DNA of 64,000 nt from Arthrobacter pascens (GCF_017052465.1 NZ_JAFHKT010000126.1:1-64000), one strand, 5' to 3'. Shown: positions 27,003 to 36,469, numbered from the stretch's first letter. The notes: generated by a model not told the origin, from the sequence alone. Made by a program: numbers and translations.

Positions 27003-27932
27003 GTGGCTGAGTCGGCAACTCCTCTCGCGGAACGCGCCCGGCCGGCCGGCACGGACGACGGCGGTGCCGCGCCGGAAGCTGGCGCCGCGCCGGAAGCTGG
27101 CGCCGCGCCTGATGCCGGCGCTGCGGGCGCGAAAAAGCCGGGTTTCGAAGTCCGGCTGGCGAACTTCACCGGCCCCTTTGACCTCCTGCTGGGGCTGATC
27201 GCCAAGCACCAGTTGGACATCACCGAGGTGGCTCTCGCCACCGTGACCGATGAGTTCGTCAAGTACATCCGGAACCTGCAGTCCTTGGGGGAGGAATGGG
27301 CCCTTGACGAAGCCAGCGAGTTCCTCGTCATCGCCGCCACCCTCCTGGACCTCAAGGCTGCCCGGCTGCTACCGGCCGGTGAGGTTGAGGACGAGGACGA
27401 CATCGCGCTCCTGGAGGCCCGGGACCTGCTTTTTGCCCGGCTGCTGCAGTACAAGGCGTTCAAGCAGGTGGCCGCCCTCATGGACGCGACCCTTGAGCTC
27501 GAGTCCCGGCGGTATCCGCGGCAGGTGGCGCTCGAGGAACACTTCGCGGCCATGCTGCCTGAGCTCGTCTGGAAGCACACTCCCCAGCAGTTCGCGGCCC
27601 TGGCCGAAGCTGCCCTGACGCCCAAGGCGCCGAAGCCCACCGAAGTGGGGGTGGCCCACCTGCACGGGAGCCCGGTCAGCGTCAGGGAGCAGGCGGAGCT
27701 GATCGGGCTTCGGCTGCGGGAAGGCGGGCCCCTGTCCTTCCGCGCCCTGATCGCCGACGCCGAATCCACGCTCGTGGTGGTTGCGCGTTTCCTGGCGCTG
27801 CTGGAGCTCTTTCGCGACCAGGTCGTGGCGTTCGACCAGGTGGCGCCCCTCGGTGACCTGGCAGTGCGGTGGACGGCATCGGCCGAATGGAGCAGCGACC
27901 AACTGAGCGAAGAATATGAGGATCAGCCGTGA
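27003..27932 (+). CDS. scpA: Condensin kleisin subunit ScpA
   Basis: This 309-residue segregation and condensation protein bridges the Smc heads. After a low-complexity N-terminus (three repeats coding AAPEAGAA-like units, about residues 20-40), the kleisin core starts FEVRLANFTGPFDLLLGLI and continues LDITEVALATVTDEFV and ASEFLVIAATLLDLKAARLLP, all typical of ScpA. The GTG start is used. Its last 4 bases overlap scpB. Smc itself is not in this window. Confidence 0.93.
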   Translation: MAESATPLAERARPAGTDDGGAAPEAGAAPEAGAAPDAGAAGAKKPGFEVRLANFTGPFDLLLGLIAKHQLDITEVALATVTDEFVKYIRNLQSLGEEWALDEASEFLVIAATLLDLKAARLLPAGEVEDEDDIALLEARDLLFARLLQYKAFKQVAALMDATLELESRRYPRQVALEEHFAAMLPELVWKHTPQQFAALAEAALTPKAPKPTEVGVAHLHGSPVSVREQAELIGLRLREGGPLSFRALIADAESTLVVVARFLALLELFRDQVVAFDQVAPLGDLAVRWTASAEWSSDQLSEEYEDQP

Positions 27933-28603
27933 GTAAGTCCCACCAGGAACCGTCGTCGGAGGACATGGCTAGTGACGCCACCGACTTCTCCGCGCTTCCG
28001 GGTGGCGCGCGCGCCGCCCTGGAGGCCGTGCTGATGGTGCTGGATGTACCGGCGTCCGCCACGGACCTGGCAGCGGGCCTGAACCTGACCGTGGAAACGG
28101 TGGAGCAGTTGCTGCTGGAACTGCAGCGCGAGTATGACGGCTATACTGTTAAGGCCCCGGATATGGAAACCGCCAGTGACGCTGGCTTCACCTCCAGCCC
28201 CCGGGGCTTTGAATTGCGGAATGTTGCCGGTGGCTGGCGCATCTACTCCCGGGCTGAATTCGCCGACATCGTCGGTGCCTTCGTCCTGGAGGGCCAGACA
28301 GCCAGGCTGACGCAGGCAGCGCTTGAAACGCTTGCCGTCATCGCTTACCGGCAGCCCGTTTCCAGGGCCAGGGTGTCTGCAATTCGAGGGGTCAACGTTG
28401 ACTCTGTCGTGCGGACGCTGACCCAGCGCGGGCTGATCGAGGATTCCGGAACTGATCCGGAATCGGGTGCAATCCTGTACCGCACGACGTCGTATTTCCT
28501 TGAACGCATGGGAATCGGCTCGGTGGCTGAGCTGCCTCAGATTTCACCGCACCTTCCGGGGCTTGACGGAATCGATGAGTTTTACGACGCCGGAAGAATG
28601 TAG
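27929..28603 (+). CDS. scpB: Condensin subunit ScpB
   Basis: This is a 224-residue protein with two winged-helix domains (ALEAVLMVLDVPASATDLA and ALETLAVIAYRQPVSRARVSAIRGVN). The second is the ScpB signature. It binds ScpA as a dimer in the Smc complex. GTG at 27929 overlaps the scpA stop, so translation is coupled. Confidence 0.94.
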   Translation: MSKSHQEPSSEDMASDATDFSALPGGARAALEAVLMVLDVPASATDLAAGLNLTVETVEQLLLELQREYDGYTVKAPDMETASDAGFTSSPRGFELRNVAGGWRIYSRAEFADIVGAFVLEGQTARLTQAALETLAVIAYRQPVSRARVSAIRGVNVDSVVRTLTQRGLIEDSGTDPESGAILYRTTSYFLERMGIGSVAELPQISPHLPGLDGIDEFYDAGRM

Positions 28604-28634
28604 GCAGCTCTGCCTGCAGAACAGTATTTACCAG

Positions 28635-28651
28635 TGCAGATTTAATCTGCA
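28635..28651. promoter_or_regulatory. Palindrome between scpB and rluB (1)
   Basis: TGCAGATTTAATCTGCA, a perfect 8-bp palindrome around a central T, 32 bases after scpB. It could be a protein-binding site or a small hairpin. Confidence 0.4.
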
Positions 28652-28663
28652 GGGCTGGCTAGT

Positions 28664-28679
28664 GTTGTCCTTGGACAAC
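28664..28679. promoter_or_regulatory. Palindrome between scpB and rluB (2)
   Basis: GTTGTCCTTGGACAAC, two 7-bp arms around TT, 13 bases after the first palindrome and 32 bases before the rluB ATG. It probably marks the control region of the rluB-tyrA-cmk-der group. Confidence 0.4.
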
Positions 28680-28710
28680 CGTTGCCGGTCAACACAACGA
28701 AGGACGGGTC

Positions 28711-29919
28711 ATGACACAGGCGGGACGCCAGGGTTCACCACGTAAAAGTTCAGGACGTAAAGGTCCGGAACGAAATTCAGCGGGCAGCGCAGGACGCGGT
28801 GCCCCCAGCCCTCGCGGCGGCGGATTCGGCGCCGGCCAGCGGGACTTCTCCAAGGGCGGCGACCGCCCGTACAAGGCACCCAAGCCGCGGGAGGAGCGCT
28901 TTGTCGATCCCGACGAATCGCCCGCGCCTCAGACGGGCCGGCCTGCCGCAGGCGACTGGAAGTCCGGTGCCAAGCCGGCAGCCAGGAAGCCCGGAGCACG
29001 CAAGCCCGGGGCGGGAAAGACGCCCGGCACTCCCGGCGCGCTCAAGCCCAAGCCGCGCTCCGCTGCGGCCAAGGCCTACGGCACGCGCGCGTTTGGCGGG
29101 GAGCGGTTCGGCCAGAACCTCGGAGCCGTCCGCAAGCCGTCGCGCAAGCGCGGCCCCAGCGGCCCCGTGCCGCAGTCCGAACTGCACGACGCCGACGGCG
29201 TCCGCCTGCAGAAGGTCATGGCCCAGGCCGGAGTGGCTTCGCGGCGCGTCTGCGAAGAGATGATCGCCGAAGGCCGCGTGGAAGTCGACGGCCAGGTCGT
29301 CACCGAACTCGGTGTGCGTGTCGACCCCAAGACATCCGTTATCCACGTGGACGGCCTCCGCATCCAGCTGGATGAGTCCCTCGTGTACATGGTCTTCAAC
29401 AAGCCCAAGGGCGTCGTGTCCACCATGGAAGACCCGGACGGGCGTCCGTGCATCAGCGATTTCGTCCGCAACACCCATGGCGAGCGGCTCTTCCACGTCG
29501 GCCGCCTGGACGTCGCCACCGAGGGCCTCCTGCTGCTGACGAACGACGGCGAACTGGCCAACCGCCTGACGCACCCTTCCTACGAGGTGCCCAAGACGTA
29601 CCTGGTCCAGGTCCGGGGTCCCTTCCCGCAGGGCATCGGTGCGCAGCTGAAGGCCGGCGTTGAACTGGAAGACGGCATCGCCTCTGTGGACTCCTTCCGC
29701 CTCGTGGACTCCACCCCGGGCCACGTGCTGATCGAAGTCGTGCTGCACTCGGGCAAGAACCGGATCGTCCGCCGGCTGTTCGACGCCGTCGGTTTCCCTG
29801 TGCTGCGACTCGTGCGTGTCAAGGTTGGCCCCATCGGCCTGGGAGACCAGCGCCAGGGAAGCATCCGCAACCTCGGCAAGCAGGAAGTCGGCCACCTGCT
29901 GGCATCCGTAGGACTCTAG
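28711..29919 (+). CDS. rluB: 23S rRNA pseudouridine synthase, RluB/RsuA family
   Basis: This is a 402-residue protein with a roughly 155-residue Arg/Lys/Gly/Pro-rich N-terminus, then an S4 domain (VRLQKVMAQAGVASRRVCEEMI) and the synthase core. The core has the catalytic Asp in HVGRLDVATEGLLLLTNDG, preceded by VFNKPKGVVSTM and followed by GKNRIVRRLFDAVG. It probably modifies helix 89/90-region uridines of 23S rRNA, as RluB does. The basic extension, about 40% of the length, is common in actinobacterial homologs and likely helps ribosome binding. It lies at the Rv1711 position. Confidence 0.9.
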   Translation: MTQAGRQGSPRKSSGRKGPERNSAGSAGRGAPSPRGGGFGAGQRDFSKGGDRPYKAPKPREERFVDPDESPAPQTGRPAAGDWKSGAKPAARKPGARKPGAGKTPGTPGALKPKPRSAAAKAYGTRAFGGERFGQNLGAVRKPSRKRGPSGPVPQSELHDADGVRLQKVMAQAGVASRRVCEEMIAEGRVEVDGQVVTELGVRVDPKTSVIHVDGLRIQLDESLVYMVFNKPKGVVSTMEDPDGRPCISDFVRNTHGERLFHVGRLDVATEGLLLLTNDGELANRLTHPSYEVPKTYLVQVRGPFPQGIGAQLKAGVELEDGIASVDSFRLVDSTPGHVLIEVVLHSGKNRIVRRLFDAVGFPVLRLVRVKVGPIGLGDQRQGSIRNLGKQEVGHLLASVGL

Positions 29920-29922
29920 GGC

Positions 29923-31032
29923 ATGTCGGCATTCCGTAATCACGGCCGAGGGCACTTGAGCGGACCGGTCGTCGTGATCGGCACGGGCCTGCTCGGCACG
30001 AGCATCGGCCTTGGTCTGCGCGGCCGCGGCGTGGCCGTCTACCTCTCGGATCCGTCGCCCACCAATCAGGCCGTTGCCGTGGATATCGGCGCCGGCCTGC
30101 CCCTGGCGGCGCTGGAAGGGGAGCAGCCGGAACTCGTTGTCGTGGCTTCTCCGCCGGACGTGACGGCCGACGTCGTCGAACATGCGCTGTCCGACTACCC
30201 GGACGCGACTGTGGTGGACATTGCCAGCGTGAAGGCAGCCATCCAGGACGAGCTGCGCCGCCGCGGCGTGGACCTGTCCCGGTACGTCGGCACGCACCCG
30301 ATGGCAGGGCGCGAGAAGTCCGGGCCGGTGGCTGCCCGCGGCGAGTTGTTCACGTCCATGCCGTGGGTCGTCTGCCCGTCGGAGGAAACCTCGGACGCGG
30401 CCCTGCAGGCTGCAAGGGCGCTGGCCACGGATCTTGGCGCCCTCGTGTCCCAGTTCACCGCCCACGAGCACGACGAAGCCGTGGCCCTGGTCTCCCACCT
30501 GCCGCAGGTGATGTCCTCGCTGTTGGCCAGCCGCCTGCAGGGCACACCGCTGCACGCGCTGTCCCTGGCGGGCAACGGGCTGCGTGACGTTACCCGCATC
30601 GCCGCCAGCGATCCCACGCTGTGGGTGCAGATTCTTGGCGCCAATGCCGGGAAAGTCGTGGAGATTCTCTACGGCGTCAGGGAAGACCTCAACAGGCTGA
30701 TCGGCACGCTGGAAGACCCGGCGGCACCGGGTGCCCGGCTGGACCTCGCCCAGCTGATGAGCGAAGGCAACGCCGGCCAGTCACGGATTCCGGGTAAGCA
30801 TGGAGGCCCTCCGCAGGCCTATTCATGGCTCACCGTGCTGGTGGATGACAGGCCTGGGCAGATCGCCCGGCTGCTGACGGAAATCGGCGAGATCGGCGTC
30901 AACGTCGAGGACCTGCGGCTGGACCACTCGTCCGGCCAGAATGTCGGCATGGTGGAACTGTCAGTCCTGCCCAACAGGCACGATCTCCTCATTGAAGCCC
31001 TCAACGACCGTGGATGGCGGGTACTGCAGTAA
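29923..31032 (+). CDS. tyrA: Prephenate dehydrogenase
   Basis: This is a 369-residue enzyme of tyrosine synthesis. The NAD-binding motif VIGTGLLGTSIGLGL opens the Rossmann domain, GTHPMAGREKSGP holds the catalytic His, and an ACT regulatory domain occupies the last 75 residues (YSWLTVLVDDRPGQIARLL ... GVNVEDLRL), suggesting feedback control by an aromatic amino acid. It begins 3 bases after rluB and overlaps cmk by one base (TAATG). Confidence 0.9.
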   Translation: MSAFRNHGRGHLSGPVVVIGTGLLGTSIGLGLRGRGVAVYLSDPSPTNQAVAVDIGAGLPLAALEGEQPELVVVASPPDVTADVVEHALSDYPDATVVDIASVKAAIQDELRRRGVDLSRYVGTHPMAGREKSGPVAARGELFTSMPWVVCPSEETSDAALQAARALATDLGALVSQFTAHEHDEAVALVSHLPQVMSSLLASRLQGTPLHALSLAGNGLRDVTRIAASDPTLWVQILGANAGKVVEILYGVREDLNRLIGTLEDPAAPGARLDLAQLMSEGNAGQSRIPGKHGGPPQAYSWLTVLVDDRPGQIARLLTEIGEIGVNVEDLRLDHSSGQNVGMVELSVLPNRHDLLIEALNDRGWRVLQ

Positions 31033-31745
31033 TGACACAGGAACTTATCGACACGATGCCGGCGCTCCGGCTGGGCCGGCCGCTTGTAGTGGCCATCGAC
31101 GGACCGTCGGGATCCGGCAAGTCCAGCGTCAGCAAGGAAGTGGCCCGGCGCCTCAACCTCGCCTACCTGGACACCGGCGCCATGTACCGTGCGCTGACCT
31201 GGTTCTGTCTGGACCGCGGCACCGACCTCAACGACGCCTCCGCAGTGGAGCTCGCGGCCGAAGACATGCCGCTGGACATCAGCACCACCCCGCACGAGGA
31301 GTACGTCCGGGTGGACGGCACCGATGTCACCGCAGCCATCCGGGAACCCGCCATTTCCTCGGCGGTCAGCACCGTGGCAACCACGCTCGGTGCCCGGACG
31401 GAACTCATCCGCCGGCAGCGGGCACTGATCGAAAAGCACCACCGCCGCATGGTGGTGGAGGGCAGGGACATCACTACCGTCGTCGTGCCCGGCGCGGAGG
31501 TCCGCATGCTGCTCACCGCCAGCGAGGAGGCACGGCTGCGCCGGCGCGGAATCCAGCTCGGCGGCACCCAGAGCGCCGAACAGCTCGCCGCCCAGGTAAC
31601 CCAGCGGGACGCCAAGGACTCGACCGTGGTGAATTTCACACAAGCGGCTGACGGTGTGGTGACGCTCGATTCGTCCGACCTGGACTTCGAGGAAACCGTG
31701 ACGGCGGCACTGCGGATCGTCACCAAAGTGATCAACCATGAGTAA
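31032..31745 (+). CDS. cmk: Cytidylate kinase
   Basis: This 237-residue CMP/dCMP kinase has the P-loop IDGPSGSGKSS near residue 22, LAYLDTGAMYRALTW, the phosphate-binding GRDITTVV, and the LID-type RDAKDSTV near the C-terminus. The ATG at 31032 overlaps the tyrA stop; an earlier in-frame start at 31014 would lie inside tyrA. The reading frame runs 8 bases into the acyltransferase gene. Confidence 0.94.
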   Translation: MTQELIDTMPALRLGRPLVVAIDGPSGSGKSSVSKEVARRLNLAYLDTGAMYRALTWFCLDRGTDLNDASAVELAAEDMPLDISTTPHEEYVRVDGTDVTAAIREPAISSAVSTVATTLGARTELIRRQRALIEKHHRRMVVEGRDITTVVVPGAEVRMLLTASEEARLRRRGIQLGGTQSAEQLAAQVTQRDAKDSTVVNFTQAADGVVTLDSSDLDFEETVTAALRIVTKVINHE

Positions 31746-32472
31746 CGCCGCTGCGGGCTCCGCGCCGACGCTCCCTCCCCGCTGGACCATGGGATGGAGC
31801 CGGCCTGTGGGCTGGCTGCTGGACCATGTCGTCTATCGGACGTCCGTCACGGGGCGCTCCAACGTCCCCACCGAGGGCCCGGTGATATTCGCCGGCAACC
31901 ACATCAGCTTCCTGGACGGGCCTGTCATGTTCGGAGCTTCCCCCCGTCCCATGCACATCCTGGTCAAAAAGGAGATGTTCACGGGGTTCCTGGGACGAGT
32001 GCTGCGGGCTTCGGGCCAGCTGCCCGTGGACCGTACCGGTGACCGGGCCGCGCTGCAGGTCAGCAAGGCCGTGCTCGATGCCGGCCGCTGCGTCGGGATC
32101 CTGCCGGAAGGCACCCGGGGGAGCGGGAAGGCAGCCGGCATCAGCAACGGCGTCGCCTGGCTCGCCCTGAACTCGCAGGCCACGATTGTGCCGGTGGCCA
32201 TCCTGGGCACACGGCAGGGCGGCGAGCACCTTGACACGGTTCCCCGTCCCGGCCGCAGGCTCCACGTCAGCTTTGGCGAAGCTGTCAGCATCAGCCGGAA
32301 TCCCGGCGAGACCGGGCGTGCTTCAATGGACAGGGCGGCAAAGGAAATCCGCGCTGCGCTTGCGGACCACGTCCAGAACACCATTCATCTCAGCGGACAG
32401 GCCCTGCCTTCCGCGGATTTCCCACACGAACGTACCAACGCAGTAGCCGGGTCGCCGGCAGATCACCACTAA
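31738..32472 (+). CDS. 1-Acylglycerol-3-phosphate acyltransferase family protein
   Basis: This is a 244-residue PlsC-domain protein. The catalytic NHISFLD (HxxxxD) is near residue 55, the FVxR-type LPVDRTG follows, and the glycerol-phosphate-binding PEGTRGSGK is near 123. It likely acylates lysophosphatidate at the inner membrane face. It lies between cmk and der, with an 8-base overlap with cmk and a 10-base gap to der, so it is cotranscribed with these essential genes. Confidence 0.85.
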   Translation: MSNAAAGSAPTLPPRWTMGWSRPVGWLLDHVVYRTSVTGRSNVPTEGPVIFAGNHISFLDGPVMFGASPRPMHILVKKEMFTGFLGRVLRASGQLPVDRTGDRAALQVSKAVLDAGRCVGILPEGTRGSGKAAGISNGVAWLALNSQATIVPVAILGTRQGGEHLDTVPRPGRRLHVSFGEAVSISRNPGETGRASMDRAAKEIRAALADHVQNTIHLSGQALPSADFPHERTNAVAGSPADHH

Positions 32473-32482
32473 GGAAAGTGCA

Positions 32483-34033
32483 ATGAGCGATACGACTCAA
32501 ACTTCCGGCCGCTCCGGCGCCGGCGAAGACGAATACACGCCCACCGGCACCGACCAGGTGGCTGAGCATCTCGCAGCCCTGGACGATGAGGAGGCAGAGC
32601 TCCGCGCGGCCTCGCTCCGGGCGGGACTGGATGATTACGACCTCGACGAGGAAGACGCCGCCCTCCTCAGCGGCCGCTACGATGACGAGGACCTGGAGGG
32701 CCCGGTCAAGCTGGACCCCGTCCTGGCGATCATCGGACGCCCCAACGTCGGCAAGTCCACACTGGTTAACCGCATCCTGGGCCGCCGCGAGGCTGTCGTG
32801 GAGGACACCCCCGGCGTGACCCGCGACCGCGTGATGTACTCCGCCCACTGGAACGGGCGCAACTTCACCGTGGTGGACACCGGCGGATGGGAACATGACG
32901 CCCGCGGTATCCACGCCCGGGTGGCGGAGCAAGCCGAAATGGCCGTGGAGCTCGCAGACGCCGTGCTGTTCGTTGTCGACTCCGCCGTGGGTGCAACCGC
33001 CACGGACGAAGGCGTCATGAAGATGCTGCGCAAGAGCAAGAAGCCCGTCATCATGGTGGCCAACAAAGTGGACGACTTTGCGCAGGAAGCAGACTCCGCC
33101 ACGCTGTGGGGCCTCGGCTTCGGCGAGCCGTACCCCGTCTCGGCCCTTCACGGCCGCGGCGTGGCCGATCTCCTGGACCACGTCATGGACACTCTTCCGG
33201 AGTTTTCCACGATCGAGGGGCTCGAACGCTCCGGCGGCCCCCGCCGCGTGGCCCTGATCGGCCGGCCCAACGTGGGCAAGTCGTCCCTGCTGAACAAGCT
33301 GGCCGGCTCGGAGCGCGTGGTGGTGGACAACACCGCCGGGACGACCCGTGACCCGGTGGATGAATTCATCGAGCTCGGCGGGCGCACATGGCGCTTCGTC
33401 GACACCGCCGGGATCCGGCGTCGCCAGCACATGGCGCAGGGCGCCGACTTCTACGCCTCCCTGCGGACGCAAAGTGCGCTCGAAAAGGCGGAGGTCGCCG
33501 TCGTGCTGCTGGCCGTAGATGAGGTGCTGAGCGAGCAGGATGTCCGCATCCTGCAGCTCGCCATCGAATCGGGACGCGCCCTCGTGCTCGCTTTCAACAA
33601 GTGGGACCTCCTGGACGACGAGCGCCGCCGCTACCTGGAACGCGAAATCGAGCAGGACCTGGCCCATGTTGAATGGGCTCCGCGCGTCAACATCTCGGCC
33701 AAGACCGGCTGGCACAAGGACCGCCTCGTGCCCGCACTGGACCTCGCCCTCGAGAACTGGGACAAGCGCATCCCGACCGGCCGGCTCAACGCCTTCCTGG
33801 GCGAGCTCGTGGCCGCGCACCCGCACCCGGTCCGCGGCGGCAAGCAGCCCCGCATCCTGTTCGGCACCCAGGCGTCCAGCCGCCCGCCGAAGTTCGTCCT
33901 GTTCACCACGGGATTCCTGGACCCGGGCTACCGCAGGTTCATCACCCGGCGGCTGCGTGAAACGTTCGGGTTCGAAGGAACGCCGATCGAAGTCAACATG
34001 CGTGTCCGCGAAAAACGGGGCAAGAAGCGTTAA
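32483..34033 (+). CDS. der: Ribosome biogenesis GTPase Der
   Basis: This 516-residue protein has two tandem G domains: [14 protein letters not shown] near residue 90 with DTGGW and NKVDD, and [14 protein letters not shown] near 263 with DTAGI and NKWDLL. A KH-like C-terminal domain ends [10 protein letters not shown]. An acidic N-terminus of about 75 residues ([10 protein letters not shown] ... [10 protein letters not shown]) is extra compared with E. coli Der and usual in actinobacteria. It is needed for 50S subunit maturation. Last gene of the parA-scpAB-rluB-tyrA-cmk-der run. Confidence 0.95.
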   Translation: MSDTTQTSGRSGAGEDEYTPTGTDQVAEHLAALDDEEAELRAASLRAGLDDYDLDEEDAALLSGRYDDEDLEGPVKLDPVLAIIGRPNVGKSTLVNRILGRREAVVEDTPGVTRDRVMYSAHWNGRNFTVVDTGGWEHDARGIHARVAEQAEMAVELADAVLFVVDSAVGATATDEGVMKMLRKSKKPVIMVANKVDDFAQEADSATLWGLGFGEPYPVSALHGRGVADLLDHVMDTLPEFSTIEGLERSGGPRRVALIGRPNVGKSSLLNKLAGSERVVVDNTAGTTRDPVDEFIELGGRTWRFVDTAGIRRRQHMAQGADFYASLRTQSALEKAEVAVVLLAVDEVLSEQDVRILQLAIESGRALVLAFNKWDLLDDERRRYLEREIEQDLAHVEWAPRVNISAKTGWHKDRLVPALDLALENWDKRIPTGRLNAFLGELVAAHPHPVRGGKQPRILFGTQASSRPPKFVLFTTGFLDPGYRRFITRRLRETFGFEGTPIEVNMRVREKRGKKR

Positions 34034-34066
34034 TTAGGACACACCGGGCCCCGTGGCGGACGAAAA

Positions 34067-34098
34067 TGTCACGGGCACCCTCCGGAATCGTGTAAGCT
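34067..34098 (+). promoter_or_regulatory. Candidate promoter of tRNA-Pro
   Basis: An extended -10 (TG directly before TAAGCT, 34093-34098) lies 75 bases before the tRNA. TGTCAC (34067-34072) is a weak -35 at an over-long spacing of 20. Confidence rests mainly on the -10. Confidence 0.3.
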
Positions 34099-34173
34099 TT
34101 TGGAGGTGGTTCGGCCGGACTGCTTAGGTGAAATTCTTCTGAACTTCACTGAAGCGGAGAACGGCGGAACTGA

Positions 34174-34250
<77 letters not shown>

Positions 34251-34253
34251 TTG

Positions 34254-34295
34254 AAAAACCCCGCCGATCCTGTACCGGATCCGGCGGGGTTTTTC
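34254..34295 (+). terminator. tRNA-Pro terminator
   Basis: CCCCGCCG pairs with CGGCGGGG, extended by ATCC/GGAT with a bulged C, flanked by AAAAA and TTTTT. Both strands have T-runs, so it may also end the minus-strand glycosylase transcript at 34354. Confidence 0.9.
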
Positions 34296-34353
34296 TTTGC
34301 CGTTTTTTCTGCGGTTTCCTGCCCGATACCCGAGTGGAGCTTGCGGAATCGGG

Positions 34354-35268
34354 CTATTTGAGGAACCGGGAGGTCCGGCGATCCGCCAGGAACTTGCCAT
34401 TGGTCTGGCAGGTGGGGCAGTACTGCAGGGAAGTGTCCGCGAAGGACACTTCGCGGACGGTGTCCCCGCAGACCGGGCACGGCAGTCCGGCGCGGCCGTG
34501 GACTCGCATGCCGCCCCGCTTCGTATCCTTCAGGTCGCCGGGCGCCTTGCCCATGGCTTCCTTCACGGCCGCCCCGAGAACGCTGTGGATGGCGTCGTAC
34601 AGGACCCGGACGGTCTCTTCGTCCAACGAATCGGCCATGGCGTAGGGCGAGATCCTGGCCGCGTGCAGGATTTCGTCGCTGTACGCATTTCCGATGCCGG
34701 CAATCACGCTCTGGCTTCGCAGCACTCCTTTGACCTGGTGGTGGCTGGCAGCCAGGATGCCGGCGAACATCGCGGGGCTGAACCCGGGGTCCAGCGGATC
34801 CGGGCCAAGGGCTGCGATTCCCGGCACGTCCTGGGGATCCTCCACCACATAGACGGCAAGGCTCTTCTTGGTGCCGGCCTCGGTCAGGTCGATGCCGATA
34901 TGCAGGCCGTCCTTGCCGGCGAACGCCAGCCTCGCCGCGATGGGACCCTTGCCGGGCCGGAGCGTACCCTGCCCGGCCGGAGCCTGCCCGCTCGCAGCCT
35001 GCCCTGCCGGCGCAGCGGGCGCCTCCGTGTAGCGCACCCAACCGGCGCGGGCGAGATGGAAGACGAAGTGCAGGCCATCAGCATCGATGCTGACGAACTT
35101 GCCGAACCGCCGGACGCCGGTCACGGCGCGGCCTTCGAGGGCCGTGAAGGGAGGACTGGCGGTCTTGAGCACGGCCACGGAGAGGACCTGGAGCTTCGTC
35201 AGCACGGTGCCCTCGAGGTGTGTGCCGAGAAAGGAGCTCAGACCGGCCACTTCGGGTAGTTCTGGCAT
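34354..35268 (-). CDS. Fpg/Nei family DNA glycosylase
   Basis: This is a 304-residue base-excision repair enzyme with AP-lyase activity. It starts MPELPEV, whose Pro2 is the Schiff-base nucleophile and Glu3 the general acid. The helix-two-turn-helix contains GIGNAYSDEILHAARISPY, and the C-terminal zinc finger has four Cys (CPVC ... CPTC), ending TSRFLK. An Ala/Gly/Gln/Pro-rich insert (about residues 88-112) interrupts the N-terminal domain in a surface loop. The ATG at 35268 is fixed by the PELPEV motif; an upstream in-frame start at 35286 would mask Pro2. Whether it prefers oxidised purines (Fpg) or pyrimidines (Nei) cannot be settled by eye. Confidence 0.9.
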   Translation of the reverse strand: MPELPEVAGLSSFLGTHLEGTVLTKLQVLSVAVLKTASPPFTALEGRAVTGVRRFGKFVSIDADGLHFVFHLARAGWVRYTEAPAAPAGQAASGQAPAGQGTLRPGKGPIAARLAFAGKDGLHIGIDLTEAGTKKSLAVYVVEDPQDVPGIAALGPDPLDPGFSPAMFAGILAASHHQVKGVLRSQSVIAGIGNAYSDEILHAARISPYAMADSLDEETVRVLYDAIHSVLGAAVKEAMGKAPGDLKDTKRGGMRVHGRAGLPCPVCGDTVREVSFADTSLQYCPTCQTNGKFLADRRTSRFLK

Positions 35269-35358
35269 GCCCCCACTGTGGCACAACGCGGCAGGCGTGT
35301 CAGCGCCTGAGCAGGGCCGATGTGGTTTCGGTGCCGCCTCCGGCCTGACGCGTATGCC

Positions 35359-35364
35359 TATACT
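35359..35364 (+). promoter_or_regulatory. Candidate -10 element of the gcvH-garA group
   Basis: TATACT, near-consensus, 65 bases before the gcvH ATG and in the divergent gap after the glycosylase start. No matching -35 hexamer is seen at 17 bp. A separate TTGACA lies at 35395-35400 without a good -10. Confidence 0.4.
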
Positions 35365-35429
35365 TTCAGCGGTGGCTTGTTCCCTAGGCCTCCGTTGACA
35401 TTGGTGATTGACCCGATGAAAGGCCCCTG

Positions 35430-35816
35430 ATGAGCAACATTCCCTCTGATCTGTCCTACACCGCGGAACACGAATGGGTGTCCGCGCCGAACGCCGACGG
35501 TGTGGTCCGGATCGGGATCACCGACTTTGCCCAGGACGCCCTCGGGGACGTCGTCTACGCACAGATGCCCGAAATAGGAACGGCCGTGACGGCGAACGAC
35601 GTCATAGGCGAGGTCGAGTCCACCAAGAGCGTCAGCGATATTTATGCCCCGGTGTCCGGCGAAATCGTGGCGCGGAACGAGGCCCTGGACAGCGATTCAG
35701 CCCTCATTAACTCCGATCCCTACGGCGACGGCTGGCTCATCGAGGTCAGGCTCGCGGAACCTGACGCAGTGGACTCCCTGCTCAGTGCATCGGAGTACGA
35801 ACAACAGGTAGGCTAA
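35430..35816 (+). CDS. gcvH: Glycine cleavage system H protein
   Basis: This 128-residue lipoyl-carrier protein shuttles the aminomethyl group between P and T proteins. The lipoylated Lys is K66 in GEVESTKSVSDIYAPVSG. YTAEHEWV at the N-terminus and the GDGWLIEV strand near the end are conserved. The other gcv genes are absent from the window. It stands before garA as in M. tuberculosis (Rv1826-Rv1827), where glycine and 2-oxoglutarate metabolism are linked by regulation. Confidence 0.95.
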   Translation: MSNIPSDLSYTAEHEWVSAPNADGVVRIGITDFAQDALGDVVYAQMPEIGTAVTANDVIGEVESTKSVSDIYAPVSGEIVARNEALDSDSALINSDPYGDGWLIEVRLAEPDAVDSLLSASEYEQQVG

Positions 35817-35977
35817 AGCTAGCTGTTCGCGCTAAGCCGGGCCATGGCATCCAGTGCTGGTATCCAGTAGTGGCATCCAGGGGCCCGGCCAGCGCACGGC
35901 AAACCGGAGGTGCCAGGCATTTCCGGACGGTACGCGTTGATTGCAGGGGGACATCTGCAACGAAGGAGGAGGAATCC

Positions 35978-36454
35978 ATGGTTGGCGGCGAACAGAACCA
36001 CACCGGCGGTGATTACGGCACGGGCGTGGGAAGGGCTTCGGAGACAACCTCGATCAACCTCACCCCCGTCCGCGATGAGCCGACGATCGTACCCAAGCTT
36101 TCTCCGGAGGAGCGGGCGGCCGTCGAGGCCTTGCCCTCCGGCTCCGCACTGCTGGTCGCACACAGCGGCCCCAACTCGGGCGCCCGCTTCTTGCTCGACT
36201 CCGACGTCACCACCGCCGGGCGGCACCCGGATGCCGACATCTTCCTCGACGACGTGACCGTCTCACGCCGTCATGTCGAATTCCGCCGCACTGCCCGCAG
36301 CTTTGAAGTCGTGGACACCGGCAGCCTCAATGGCACCTACGTCAACCATGACCGCGTGGACAGCGTGGAGCTGAAGTCCGGAAACGAAGTCCAGATCGGC
36401 AAGTTCCGACTCACCTTCTACCTGAGCCCTGCCCGCGCAGCAGGACGCGCCTGA
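35978..36454 (+). CDS. garA: FHA-domain regulator GarA/OdhI
   Basis: This is a 158-residue forkhead-associated protein. The N-terminus has the ETTS motif (Glu22-Thr23-Thr24-Ser25), the site phosphorylated by PknG/PknB-type kinases in M. tuberculosis GarA and Corynebacterium OdhI. The FHA core has GRHPDADIFLDD, VSRRHVEF and GSLNGTYVN. Unphosphorylated, the family inhibits 2-oxoglutarate dehydrogenase and controls glutamate enzymes; phosphorylation causes self-binding and release. The ATG at 35978 follows AAGGAGGAGG. An upstream open frame to 35870 has no such signal. Confidence 0.92.
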   Translation: MVGGEQNHTGGDYGTGVGRASETTSINLTPVRDEPTIVPKLSPEERAAVEALPSGSALLVAHSGPNSGARFLLDSDVTTAGRHPDADIFLDDVTVSRRHVEFRRTARSFEVVDTGSLNGTYVNHDRVDSVELKSGNEVQIGKFRLTFYLSPARAAGRA

Positions 36455-36469
36455 TTCGGAGCGCTGCCT

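Noticed and set aside
35395..35400. TTGACA as -35 of the gcvH promoter
   Set aside because: No -10 hexamer lies 16-18 bp downstream, while TATACT further upstream is a better candidate.
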